From: a virus
IMG/VR virus record: IMGVR_UViG_3300032236_000840
Span: 1-40,331 of that record
Reading direction: 5' to 3' (one strand)
DNA: 40,331 bases
Below the pieces are notes generated by a model. It was not told the DNA's origin, ran no database searches, and saw nothing but the letters and a program-made list of their open reading frames with translations. Made by a program: the position numbers and the translations under genes. Below, piece after piece: positions 1 through 7,318 of the stretch; position 1 is the first letter of the stretch; each line of letters begins with the position of its first letter.

Positions 1-500
1 ATTTCTTTCTTAGAGGATGCAGCTGCTACTGAGTCAACTACGATTGTAACTAATCTATTTTTATCTCCTGTTCTAACCTTTTCGATAATCGTTTCACATG
101 CTTCAAAAATACCTTCGACAGTATCAACTGAAACATATAATAATTTTGAAATATCTACTCCGATTGCTTCTAAGTATTCTCTACTAACTGCGGTTTCTGT
201 ATCAATCAATACTGCAACACCTCCCTTCTTTTGTGTTTCAGCAAGGAGATGGGCGGAGAGCAAAGATTTTCCACTTTGCTCTAAACCCGTAATCTCACTA
301 ATACGGCCAACAGGAATACCTCCATAAGGTCTATTAGAGATTGCTACATCCAACATTGCGTTGCCTGTGGATAACCAATCCTTAACATTAGTAGGTGCAT
401 CTCCACCCTCATCTGTTAGAAAGTAGGCGATTTTACCATCCTTATTTTGTTTGTTTAGTGAATCGGCAAGAATACTTGCTAAATCTTCATTCCTAGCCAT
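1..500 (-). CDS. uvsX: UvsX/RecA-like recombinase (partial, C-terminus off the window)
   Basis: The minus strand from ATG at 500-498 reads without interruption to the window edge, giving about 166 N-terminal residues. A Walker A P-loop is visible as GLEQSGKS near residue 72, preceded by GGIPVGRISEITG, the RecA-type lead-in. A Walker B-like strand, VTIVVDSVAA, lies near residue 155, with LIDTET between them, as in RecA/UvsX. The family forms ATP-dependent filaments on ssDNA and drives strand exchange in recombination-dependent phage replication. It starts 15 nt after the stop of the gp32-like gene, so the two are probably co-transcribed from the promoter upstream of that gene. The N-terminal 60 residues look like a short UvsX-type leader. 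A host-type RecA is less likely because the flanking genes are phage genes. Only the incomplete 3' end limits certainty. Confidence 0.9.
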   Translation of the reverse strand, partial: MARNEDLASILADSLNKQNKDGKIAYFLTDEGGDAPTNVKDWLSTGNAMLDVAISNRPYGGIPVGRISEITGLEQSGKSLLSAHLLAETQKKGGVAVLIDTETAVSREYLEAIGVDISKLLYVSVDTVEGIFEACETIIEKVRTGDKNRLVTIVVDSVAAASSKKE

Positions 501-515
501 AATTGTAACCTTTTA

Positions 516-1385
516 TTAGTTGTTAAATAAATCATCAAATGCTGATGCTACATCATCTGCTTTTTTAGCAGGTGCTTCATCTTCCCAAGGTAAGTCAGTT
601 GGTAAAGTACCATATCCTACACCTGGAATTTCTTTTGCACCACCCATATCAACCGATACACTCTTTTGAGTAGCTGGTTGTGTTTTTGGTTTTGGAGCTT
701 CCAATTCATCAACAATCTCACTATCTGCAACTGCTGAACCTGGATTTAACCAATTTTCCAATACACCTTTTAATTCAGCGTAAGATAATTCCTGATATAA
801 TTCAGTAATTTCTTTTTGTCCATCTAATAATTGTTGGATTTGTTCTGGAGTATCTGCTAACTTTGATGTTGCAGGTTTTACTCTAATTGTAGTTGTTGGA
901 TAAGATGCGTTAGATTCTTCTGCTGACATTACTTCCAATACAATATCTCTACCTGTTAATGGGTCTGTGATATCTCCGTAATCAGGGTCAGCAATATATC
1001 CTAAGATATCTTGATAAACCGTCTTACCAAATCCCCAAAATTTTACACCTTCGTTTTCTTTACCTCTTACGATAACTGGTACGAAAGTTCTTAACTTTGG
1101 TTCCATTTTCTTACCTGCTTTCCAATCATCAGTATCACCTGTTCTCTTAAGTTTTTCTGCAAACTCAACGATAGGGTCAGGTCTACCAAATGACATTGGA
1201 CTTAAATAAGTCTTGTTGTTAATGTTGTAGTGAAAGTAAAGTTCAATGAAAGGAATGTCTTTGTTGAACTTGTAAGGAACGATTCTCACTTGAGATTTTC
1301 CGTTTGCCGGCTTATAAATTGCATCCGACTTTTTAGTGTTGTTTTGTAAAGAGCTAAATCTCTTTAATGCCAATGAAATGTCCAT
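516..1385 (-). CDS. 32: gp32-like single-stranded DNA-binding protein
   Basis: A 289-residue protein with the organisation of T4 gp32: a short basic N-terminus (LALKRFSSLQNN), a central OB-fold-like core rich in aromatic residues (FIELYFHYNI near 46-55; KFWGFGKTVYQDILGYI near 115-131), and an acidic tail ending DDVASAFDDLFNN. The phrase PMSFGRPDPIVEFAEKL corresponds to the conserved SxGxxDPI region of the family. The family coats ssDNA at replication and recombination forks and contacts partners through its acidic tail. The protein has no cysteine, so the zinc site of T4 gp32 is absent. The ATG at 1385 follows an A-rich leader without Shine-Dalgarno. UvsX follows 15 nt downstream. The upstream gap of 131 nt holds a host-type promoter and a palindrome. 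Confidence 0.9.
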   Translation of the reverse strand: MDISLALKRFSSLQNNTKKSDAIYKPANGKSQVRIVPYKFNKDIPFIELYFHYNINNKTYLSPMSFGRPDPIVEFAEKLKRTGDTDDWKAGKKMEPKLRTFVPVIVRGKENEGVKFWGFGKTVYQDILGYIADPDYGDITDPLTGRDIVLEVMSAEESNASYPTTTIRVKPATSKLADTPEQIQQLLDGQKEITELYQELSYAELKGVLENWLNPGSAVADSEIVDELEAPKPKTQPATQKSVSVDMGGAKEIPGVGYGTLPTDLPWEDEAPAKKADDVASAFDDLFNN

Positions 1386-1432
1386 TGTTTTATTGTTTTA
1401 GGGTTTAAAAATTTGTGTTTAAAGTTGAGGTT

Positions 1433-1444
1433 TATATCGATATA
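1433..1444. promoter_or_regulatory. 12-bp perfect palindrome in the gp32 leader
   Basis: TATATCGATATA is a perfect inverted repeat. It lies about 40 nt downstream of the proposed promoter and 48 nt upstream of the gp32 start, inside the untranslated leader. It could be a protein-binding site or a weak RNA hairpin. T4 gp32 controls its own translation through its mRNA leader, so a regulatory role is plausible, but the site is AT-rich and may be chance. Confidence 0.3.
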
Positions 1445-1483
1445 TTCCTATATCTAAATATAACTTTTTCATCTTTTACTATG

Positions 1484-1515
1484 TAAATATACGACTTTTT
1501 TTCCACATTACCAAA
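1484..1515 (-). promoter_or_regulatory. host-type (Bacteroidota-like) promoter upstream of gp32
   Basis: On the minus strand TTTG (1515-1512) is followed after exactly 20 nt by TATATTTA (1491-1484). This matches the known Bacteroidota housekeeping promoter, a -33 TTTG and -7 TAnnTTTG with 19-21 nt between, apart from the last base. Three other genes in the window show the same spacing. A second -7-like box (TATATTTAG) lies about 25 nt downstream. Transcription would give a leader of roughly 95 nt before gp32 and continue into uvsX. Confidence 0.6.
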
Positions 1516-1516
1516 T

Positions 1517-2002
1517 CTATTTTTGGAGGTTTTCTACCTTACGATTTAGGTAAAATATTGCCTTTTTAAGGTCTTCCAGTTCTTTTTGGGGGTCTTTTTT
1601 ACCTGCTCTGGCTACATATTTGACCACATTGAACAAATACGCATCTTTGTCCAATCCCCACGCTTCACATACTTTAATTACTTCGTATGGATTGTCAACT
1701 CCCCCATAATAGGCTGGATTCTTTACTGCATCTATTTTAACTGCTGATTTTTCTACTAAATCTTGTGCAATTTTCATGCATACGTCTGCACCTCTTATTT
1801 TTTGTATTTCAAGTTCGTTTTGTGTTTCTTCAATCCACATTTTTGCAAAACTATCATCATCATTCCACTTTCCGTTAATATTAGAATTGTCTATCAAATC
1901 TTTTGCTCTTTGATTGGATTCTGGAAATAGTTCTTTTTTATCTTTTAACTTTTCAATTGCCTGATTGAATTCGTCTTTTCTTATTTTTGGTTTTGCTGGC
2001 AT
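1517..2002 (-). CDS. DUF3310-domain protein
   Basis: A 161-residue protein. Residues about 95-158 match the DUF3310 pattern: NPAYYGG, then NPYEVIKVCEAWGL, NVVKYVARAGKK and EDLKKAIFYLNRKVE. The family is widespread in phages and occurs in T7 gp1.7, a nucleotide-kinase-related protein, so a role in nucleotide metabolism is possible but not shown here. The N-terminal 90 residues are charged, helical-looking and not recognised. The ATG at 2002 is preceded by an A-rich leader without a clear Shine-Dalgarno. The gene starts 10 nt after the stop of the preceding gene and belongs to the small-gene run feeding into gp32. Its stop lies next to the TTTG box of the gp32 promoter. Confidence 0.75.
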   Translation of the reverse strand: MPAKPKIRKDEFNQAIEKLKDKKELFPESNQRAKDLIDNSNINGKWNDDDSFAKMWIEETQNELEIQKIRGADVCMKIAQDLVEKSAVKIDAVKNPAYYGGVDNPYEVIKVCEAWGLDKDAYLFNVVKYVARAGKKDPQKELEDLKKAIFYLNRKVENLQK

Positions 2003-2012
2003 ATAACTTTTT

Positions 2013-2318
2013 TTATCGTTTCCAAATTTGATACCATTTTTTGGGTTGTTTTTCAGGTGGTGTAAATGGAGCTGTATTATCCCAAATGTTTACCAATCCA
2101 CCATATCTTACTTGCATCATTTGCATAAATAACTGATGATATTGTGGTGGAATTTTATCAAAGTCTGCTTTTATTTCAACATCCAATGATACACTTCTTG
2201 CTTCACCTGTCATTAATCTCAACTGGTCTTTCATAGATACAACAGTCGTTTGTTTCATTATAAGATGTTTACCATCTCCAATATGAAATTCTGCTTCTTC
2301 TTTTTTCTTAGCTACCAT
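2013..2318 (-). CDS. hypothetical protein, 101 aa
   Basis: I do not recognise this protein. It has a basic start (MVAKKKEEAEFHIGDGKHL), a central stretch with alternating hydrophobic residues (SVSLDVEIKADFDKIPPQYH), then a Met/aromatic-rich part (QLFMQMMQVRYGGLVNIW) and a Pro/Lys/Trp-rich tail. No signal peptide or membrane segment is visible. It is likely a small cytoplasmic protein. It lies 3 nt after the preceding 101-residue gene and 10 nt before the DUF3310 gene, so it is probably translated from the same message. The tight packing and the absence of any competing frame support it as real. Confidence 0.65.
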   Translation of the reverse strand: MVAKKKEEAEFHIGDGKHLIMKQTTVVSMKDQLRLMTGEARSVSLDVEIKADFDKIPPQYHQLFMQMMQVRYGGLVNIWDNTAPFTPPEKQPKKWYQIWKR

Positions 2319-2321
2319 AAC

Positions 2322-2627
2322 TTATTTTTTTAATTTATCTTTCAATTTCATAACCAATGCGCAAGTTTCATAATCTTCAAATTCAATTAAAATTTCTAAA
2401 TTTTCATCCAATAATTCCATAAATTCTCTACTGTCAACTGATAGTGTAATTACCAATAATCCTTTAATGATTACTCTTGCAAAATCAATTCGCTTTTTTC
2501 TACTACCAATTCCATGTTGAATGGCATAAACAATACCCTTAGATATTTGTTCTCTATGCGATTCAAAAATATCGGAAGGGTCGTTTGCGTGGATTTCTAT
2601 TGGAGTAAATTTCTTCTTTGTTGCCAT
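2322..2627 (-). CDS. hypothetical protein, 101 aa (ATG start preferred)
   Basis: I do not recognise this protein. It reads MATKKKFTPIEIHANDP and continues through a basic/hydrophobic middle (KKRIDFARVIIKGLLVIT) to an acidic, helical C-terminus. The frame is open 18 nt further upstream to a TTG at 2645, but I chose the ATG at 2627: MATKKK is a typical phage start, and the longer version would read through the -7 box of the promoter at 2632-2663. That promoter sits so close that the message may be nearly leaderless. No membrane segment or known motif is visible. The next gene follows 3 nt downstream. Confidence 0.65.
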   Translation of the reverse strand: MATKKKFTPIEIHANDPSDIFESHREQISKGIVYAIQHGIGSRKKRIDFARVIIKGLLVITLSVDSREFMELLDENLEILIEFEDYETCALVMKLKDKLKK

Positions 2628-2631
2628 ATAT

Positions 2632-2663
2632 CTAATATACGACAAAAATTTTAATTCTCCAAA
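2632..2663 (-). promoter_or_regulatory. host-type promoter upstream of the 101-aa gene at 2322-2627
   Basis: The minus strand has TTTG (2663-2660), 20 nt, then TATATTAG (2639-2632). The bases just before the -7 box are GTCG, identical to those at the gp32 promoter, and the TTTG is in both cases part of ATTTGG. The box ends 4 nt before the ATG, so transcription would begin at or next to the start codon. It overlaps the 3' end of the preceding gene. Confidence 0.55.
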
Positions 2664-3058
2664 TTCTCTACATTAAAACTTTTGAAAACTTTTGTGGGGA
2701 TTTTTTTATATCCCATATTTGATGTTGTAAGGATTGAATTTCTAAATTCTTCCCAATCTATCATATATGAATTATCTAATATACCACCTGTTTTGGATTT
2801 AACTACTTCATTAAGTGCGTTAATAGTGTATATTGTATTAGATTGTTTTTTTCTATGTACTAAAATCGTTTTCCAAACGGAATCAATTGCAGATGAACCT
2901 TTTTCTACATTAAATGTAATGAAAGCTTCTTCAACTTTTAATTTGTTTTCTAATATAAAAACATTAGGATTGGTTAAAGTATAATTTTTTAATATAAAAT
3001 TGGTAGCTATTTCCAATTCATCTTTTGTAGTAAATAAACAAAGTAGTTGTGTATTCAT
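2651..3058 (-). CDS. conserved-looking hypothetical protein, 135 aa
   Basis: I cannot assign a function. The protein starts MNTQLLCLFTTKDELE and has a mixed alpha/beta pattern: a helix near 11-24, then strands around NVFILENKLKVEEAFITFNV, then HRKKQSNTIYTINALNEVV near 85-105. The combination of a YNV/FNV strand and an HRKK..NT.YTINALN segment gives the impression of a conserved small protein of T4-like environmental phages, but that is memory, not a search. Its ATG overlaps the stop of the 685-residue gene by one base (TAATG), so it is probably translated by coupling. No signal peptide or membrane segment is seen. Confidence 0.6.
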   Translation of the reverse strand: MNTQLLCLFTTKDELEIATNFILKNYTLTNPNVFILENKLKVEEAFITFNVEKGSSAIDSVWKTILVHRKKQSNTIYTINALNEVVKSKTGGILDNSYMIDWEEFRNSILTTSNMGYKKIPTKVFKSFNVENLEN

Positions 3059-5115
3059 TATTTTATTCCGTTTTTACCTTTGAAACAATTTATAGTGTCT
3101 TTATCCCACTTATAAACCGTATTAAATCTTCCTGTCTCTCCTGTTTTACTTCTTTGTCTTTTTTCACCGATACGAACTCTTTGTCCTTTATCGTTTAAGA
3201 AATATGCAATTCTTACGGAACCTGTAATATTATTAGTTTTTGAATGTTGTAATTCTTCTTTCTCAGAACCAAACTTTTTAATAAAATCATCTTGATTATT
3301 AGTACCCATACATCCCGAAATGATATCATCATTAATAACACCAAATCCACATACAACTTTGAATAAACCTGGATATTTGAATACACCATGCTTATCACCC
3401 ATTGCACCACCCATATGGAATTTATCTATAAAATTTAAAGCATCCATATAATCACCCAATCCAACTTTTCCACCTTTAACTGGTACTTTAACTTTATTCA
3501 TTTCATCTAACATAGCTCTTTCAACTGCTACCGATTTTTTTCTAATATCATCAATTTTTGCAGCAACTAAATCATCTAAACCAAATGATTTTTTTAATCT
3601 AGCTATAATTTCACCTTCATCTTTTGATAAGTTTTCAGGTTCTGATTTTGCTTTTGTTAAAAAATTCTTTATTGCTTCACTTTCTTTGTTACCATATTTT
3701 GGAACAATTTTATTATAATATTTCATTGGGTCAGCTCCACCACTAATTCCTTTCAATGCTTGTCCAACTTTTTTAGGGTCTACTTTTAACATAGCTTGAG
3801 CAGGTATTGCCGCAACTGTTTTTAATCCTTCTTCAATCGAATTTAATTTTGCAGTTTGTTTATCAATTATAGATTTAAAAGCTTCTGCATTTTTAGCAGG
3901 TAATTTACCTTCTTTAACTAAAGAATCAATTTGTGATTTTTTAATATCACCTTCTTTTGCAAATGATGATTGTGCAACAATTGCATCAAATGAATCTTTA
4001 TCGGATGAAAATTGAATACAAGTTTCACCAGTTTTAGTATTGTATGTAAATTGCGCAGTATCCGATGGATTTGCTGCTTTACCTGAATTTGCAATCATGT
4101 GTAATGCTACATCTTTTGGTATTTCGGTTCCATCTGGTCCTACTATTCTATGTGAACTTTTTATAAAATCCATTTGAGCATTTAAGCCTGTTTTATCTCC
4201 AAAGAAACCATGGAATACACAATCTTCCGGATTCCAACCATTTGCTTTCATTGCTTTAACACCATCTTTAGCTTTGATTACACCAGCACTTGCTGCAATA
4301 TAAACTCTTGATAAAGCGGCATCATTTAATTTTTTAAGTTCTGGATGTTTTGCTCTAAGTTCATTCATTGTTTTAGTAGATACACCACCTGCTGCAGTAC
4401 CACTACTATTATTTGCCAATAATTTTCCACCTTTTAATTGTTCATATAAATAAACAGTAGCTTGACCTGAATCAGCTACATTGTTTTCCATACAATATTG
4501 CGCAACATCATTTGAACCATTTTCATTTAACATAGAACCATCATTACCAGGTGCAGCACCTTTAATAAATCCTGTTTTATAATGTCTTTTAGTTTGAGCT
4601 GTCACCATATCATTGATAGTATCAATTTTTTGATTTTGTTCTGGTGAAGCACTTGATGTTGGTTTTTTAGATTTTGTATCGTTTGGTTTTGTTGCAGGTT
4701 TTTCTTTATCAAATACATCGGCACCTTTACCTTTTCCAAATACATTTGCACCTTTTACAGGTTTTTGTTCTGGTTCTTCTTTACCAAAAGTACCATTAGC
4801 TTTTGCTTTTTGAATATCCTGTGGAGTTGCTTTTGTATGTTTAGATGGGTCAAAATTCTTTACGGGATATACAGCACCACTATCTTTATTTACAACTAAT
4901 GTTGCTTTTGGGTCAATTGGTTTTTTAGGTGTTGCTTCATTTAAATAAGAATAATATACTCTTACTTTTTGAGCAACTTCATTAGCATTTTCTACTTTAT
5001 TCTCTCTTAAAATTTCTGATAATTTTGTAACTTGTTCCTCTTTATTTAAATCAATAATACCATGTTCTACACGATATTCTAATTCTTTAAGGATTTCTTG
5101 GAAATTTATTGACAT
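3058..5115 (-). CDS. large protein of unknown function, 685 aa
   Basis: Three parts can be seen. Residues 1-60 form a helical N-terminal domain (LKELEYRVEHGI, LSEILRENKV, AQKVRVYYSYL). Residues about 61-165 are a Lys/Pro/Thr-rich linker with a near-repeat (GANVFGKGK, GADVFDKEK). Residues about 175-685 form a large soluble domain with GWNPEDCVF near 290 and ETCIQFSSDKDSFDAIV near 365-381, and a Gly/Cys-containing C-terminal region. No catalytic signature that I know stands out. The gene lies between the polymerase-like gene and the small replication-side genes. However, a structural-gene type promoter box (5149-5158) precedes it, which suggests late expression and perhaps a virion or injected protein. 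A DNA-modifying or processing enzyme is also possible. Confidence 0.6.
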   Translation of the reverse strand: MSINFQEILKELEYRVEHGIIDLNKEEQVTKLSEILRENKVENANEVAQKVRVYYSYLNEATPKKPIDPKATLVVNKDSGAVYPVKNFDPSKHTKATPQDIQKAKANGTFGKEEPEQKPVKGANVFGKGKGADVFDKEKPATKPNDTKSKKPTSSASPEQNQKIDTINDMVTAQTKRHYKTGFIKGAAPGNDGSMLNENGSNDVAQYCMENNVADSGQATVYLYEQLKGGKLLANNSSGTAAGGVSTKTMNELRAKHPELKKLNDAALSRVYIAASAGVIKAKDGVKAMKANGWNPEDCVFHGFFGDKTGLNAQMDFIKSSHRIVGPDGTEIPKDVALHMIANSGKAANPSDTAQFTYNTKTGETCIQFSSDKDSFDAIVAQSSFAKEGDIKKSQIDSLVKEGKLPAKNAEAFKSIIDKQTAKLNSIEEGLKTVAAIPAQAMLKVDPKKVGQALKGISGGADPMKYYNKIVPKYGNKESEAIKNFLTKAKSEPENLSKDEGEIIARLKKSFGLDDLVAAKIDDIRKKSVAVERAMLDEMNKVKVPVKGGKVGLGDYMDALNFIDKFHMGGAMGDKHGVFKYPGLFKVVCGFGVINDDIISGCMGTNNQDDFIKKFGSEKEELQHSKTNNITGSVRIAYFLNDKGQRVRIGEKRQRSKTGETGRFNTVYKWDKDTINCFKGKNGIK

Positions 5116-5148
5116 ATCTATTCTATTAACTTAAGTATAATTATATGA

Positions 5149-5158
5149 TATAAATATA
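5149..5158 (-). promoter_or_regulatory. late-promoter-like box TATATTTATA
   Basis: The minus strand reads TATATTTATA 33 nt upstream of the ATG at 5115. This is the same box seen before sheath, tube, fibre and neck genes. No TTTG lies 20 nt upstream. It is the only clear copy in the replication/metabolism region. Confidence 0.5.
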
Positions 5159-5163
5159 TTTTT

Positions 5164-6432
5164 TTAACTAATAACCTCTAAATTATCGTAATTAGTTCCT
5201 TCGTAAGCACGGACAGGAAAATCACCTCTCTCTAATATCGTCGTTAGAGAATTTAAAGTTTCACCTCTTTCGGTTGGATGTGTATCAATTAAGAACGCAT
5301 CATATGTATAAAGTATCAATTTTGACCTTCTCCCATTCAAAAATCTCAATATATCACTTATCTTCTTATAATTGATTTCAGTTTCTAAAGCTTGAAGTAA
5401 ATAGTTAAATACCTTTTGTTCGTTTGGTGATTCAATTCTATTATGTGTGATTTCTCTTTTGTATATCGGTGTCGTTAATTTTCCCGAAATGATAAATCCT
5501 TTCCACAACTCTTTAATATACTCATCCACCTTTTGAAAGAATGGTATTTTACGAGCTACATCATCTAATCCCCCATAAAGATATTTGAAGGTTTGTCCTT
5601 TAGCATCGTTATAATCCGTTACCCCATACCACTTTGCTAAATGTTGGTGAGCAGTTTCTCCTTTAGGGAAATCATATCCAACCAACTTACCAATTAAACG
5701 AATGTGATATGATTCATAATCAAATCCAATTAGAGTACCATTAGGGAAGCGTGAGATGATATTCTTCCTACTACCGTCCGATTTGTTTAAAGCCGCCCAA
5801 TTCACCCCTAAATGGCGATTAGATGGTCTGCCAGTTGTAGTATATGGATTATACTTTGTAAACACAAATCCGTTACGAAGATATCGCTTATCAAATCCAA
5901 ACTCATCAATAAAATTTTCCTCTACGACTCTTACCCCAGCCCCTTCCATTCTTCCTAATATTCTGATATTTTGAGAATATGTACGATACCATTTTTTAAT
6001 ATCATCAATCATTGGTATTCTTGTCAAAACTTCATACCATTTTAATAATGGAATACAATCATTTAATTCTTTAAAATCATTTCTATATTGTTTATAAAGT
6101 TCATTTGTAAATTCACCAAAATCAAATGCTTTTCCGGTATCTTCCATATATGCAAACTCATAATCAATACCAATACTACCAATATAACGATTTCCTAAAA
6201 CTAATGTATTTTCATTTGCTAATCTGTCCAATTTTATCATTTGACATTTGTTAGCATCTATGTGATTAAAATTTATAATATATTCCTCAGTATCCGTTCT
6301 TAAATAAACAAACGAAATAGAACAATCATATTCATGTGCCTTCGGTGAACTCCATACGGGTACCATCAATCTTATTTTTGGATGAGATTGACAAAATGAA
6401 AGAAGGATATGATTATTTTCTATTATTTTCAT
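5164..6432 (-). CDS. short family-A (PolA-like) DNA polymerase domain protein
   Basis: A 422-residue protein with the family-A polymerase motifs in order. TTTGRPSN at 198-205 matches the TxTGRLS segment. Motif A is GFDYESYHIRLIG, with the metal-ligand Asp at 238. Motif B-like KGQTFKYLYGG lies at 278-288. Motif C is at about 375-382, reading TYDAFLID, with the Asp at 378. In ordinary family-A enzymes motif C reads HDE; here it is YDA. The first 130 residues lack the DxE motif of a 3'-5' exonuclease and may be its degenerate remnant. T4 relatives usually use a family-B polymerase, so this may be the replicase, an accessory polymerase or a partial subunit. The ATG at 6432 has AGAAGG just upstream and a host-type promoter overlapping it. 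Confidence 0.75.
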   Translation of the reverse strand: MKIIENNHILLSFCQSHPKIRLMVPVWSSPKAHEYDCSISFVYLRTDTEEYIINFNHIDANKCQMIKLDRLANENTLVLGNRYIGSIGIDYEFAYMEDTGKAFDFGEFTNELYKQYRNDFKELNDCIPLLKWYEVLTRIPMIDDIKKWYRTYSQNIRILGRMEGAGVRVVEENFIDEFGFDKRYLRNGFVFTKYNPYTTTGRPSNRHLGVNWAALNKSDGSRKNIISRFPNGTLIGFDYESYHIRLIGKLVGYDFPKGETAHQHLAKWYGVTDYNDAKGQTFKYLYGGLDDVARKIPFFQKVDEYIKELWKGFIISGKLTTPIYKREITHNRIESPNEQKVFNYLLQALETEINYKKISDILRFLNGRRSKLILYTYDAFLIDTHPTERGETLNSLTTILERGDFPVRAYEGTNYDNLEVIS

Positions 6433-6438
6433 ATCCTT

Positions 6439-6470
6439 CTAATTTACGATTTTTTTATGATTTTACCAAA
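6439..6470 (-). promoter_or_regulatory. host-type promoter upstream of the polymerase-like gene
   Basis: The minus strand has ATTTGG with TTTG at 6470-6467, then 20 nt, then TAAATTAG at 6446-6439, preceded by ATCG. The same ATTTGG plus TCGTA arrangement occurs upstream of gp32 and of the 2322-2627 gene. The -7 box ends 6 nt before the ATG, so the leader would be only a few bases. Confidence 0.55.
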
Positions 6471-6471
6471 T

Positions 6472-7248
6472 TTATTCACCCCAATGTTTTTCTCTTAATT
6501 GATAAATATCAATTGGTTCTCTTTTCATTTGATTTCCTGGATTAAAATAGGCTCCTTTTTTCAAATAAGAAGTCAAATAATTTCTTCTCATTCTTTTAGA
6601 GTCTCTATTTGGTTCACTACCATGTACAACATGCGAATGTAATAATGCACATTGTCCTTTTTTCAATATACCAGGTATTTTTTTAAAATTATGTCCTTCA
6701 GGCATTACACAACTTTTACCTCTCTCACTTCTCCAGTTATCGGTATTAGTTGCTTTTCTTTCTTCATTATCTTCAATTGGTAAAACTGGTAATAAATGAG
6801 AACCTTCATAGTTCCATACTGCTCCGTTTTGACTATCATGATTATCTAATGCAATTGCTGCATTTATAATTTCATTATGTTTACATCCTGTATAAAATCC
6901 GTTTTGATGTTGGTCTCTACCCAATTCACCTTTTGGTTTAAAGTATGCCCAAGTTTGCATTCCTATAATATCACCTTCCATTAAAAATTCAGATGCTTCA
7001 ATTAATTTTGGATGAGCAAATAATTTTTCTAATTTTGGAGATAATTTGTGTGGATACATAAATGGTTCGTATTCCTGCCATTTTTCAGGTTCAGCTGCAT
7101 TTCTTTCTAAACGTAATCTGTCCAATTCTTCATTGATTTCATCAACTTCTTCCTCAGATAATAATTCAATTGTAGTAAATCCTCTATAACGCCAATCAAA
7201 TAACATTTGTTGTTTTTCCTCTGCAGATAGATGCTTGTATTCTTTCAT
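6472..7248 (-). CDS. phytanoyl-CoA dioxygenase (PhyH)-like 2-oxoglutarate/Fe(II) oxygenase
   Basis: A 258-residue protein with the PhyH layout: an N-terminal helix pair with RGFTTIELLSEEEVDEIN, then QTWAYFKPKG (98-107), the iron-box region DQHQNGFYTG (112-121), a core strand NGAVWNYEGSH (141-151), and a distal HSHVVHGSEPNRDS (204-217) followed by RRNYLTSY. The family uses 2-oxoglutarate and O2 to hydroxylate small molecules, and such genes are frequent in marine T4-like phages with unknown substrates. The expected HxD iron ligands read H114-Q-N116 (codon AAC at 6903-6901), so one carboxylate ligand is replaced by Asn. The distal His at 209 is kept. A host-type promoter precedes it; the polymerase-like gene follows after 39 nt. 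Confidence 0.75.
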   Translation of the reverse strand: MKEYKHLSAEEKQQMLFDWRYRGFTTIELLSEEEVDEINEELDRLRLERNAAEPEKWQEYEPFMYPHKLSPKLEKLFAHPKLIEASEFLMEGDIIGMQTWAYFKPKGELGRDQHQNGFYTGCKHNEIINAAIALDNHDSQNGAVWNYEGSHLLPVLPIEDNEERKATNTDNWRSERGKSCVMPEGHNFKKIPGILKKGQCALLHSHVVHGSEPNRDSKRMRRNYLTSYLKKGAYFNPGNQMKREPIDIYQLREKHWGE

Positions 7249-7269
7249 AACTTATTTTTTTTATAATAT

Positions 7270-7301
7270 TAAATATACTAAAAATTATTTAAATTAACAA
7301 A
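7270..7301 (-). promoter_or_regulatory. host-type promoter upstream of the PhyH-like gene
   Basis: The minus strand has TTTG (7301-7298), exactly 20 nt, then TATATTTA (7277-7270), 21 nt before the ATG at 7248. It is the fourth instance of the same spacing. It separates the baseplate genes from the metabolism/replication genes. Confidence 0.55.
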
Positions 7302-7318
7302 TAATTTTATGATTTTAA

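Noticed and set aside
2628-2645. Longer start (TTG at 2645) for the 101-residue gene
   Set aside because: The extra six codons coincide with the -7 box of a promoter and precede a typical ATG start, so the ATG at 2627 is preferred.
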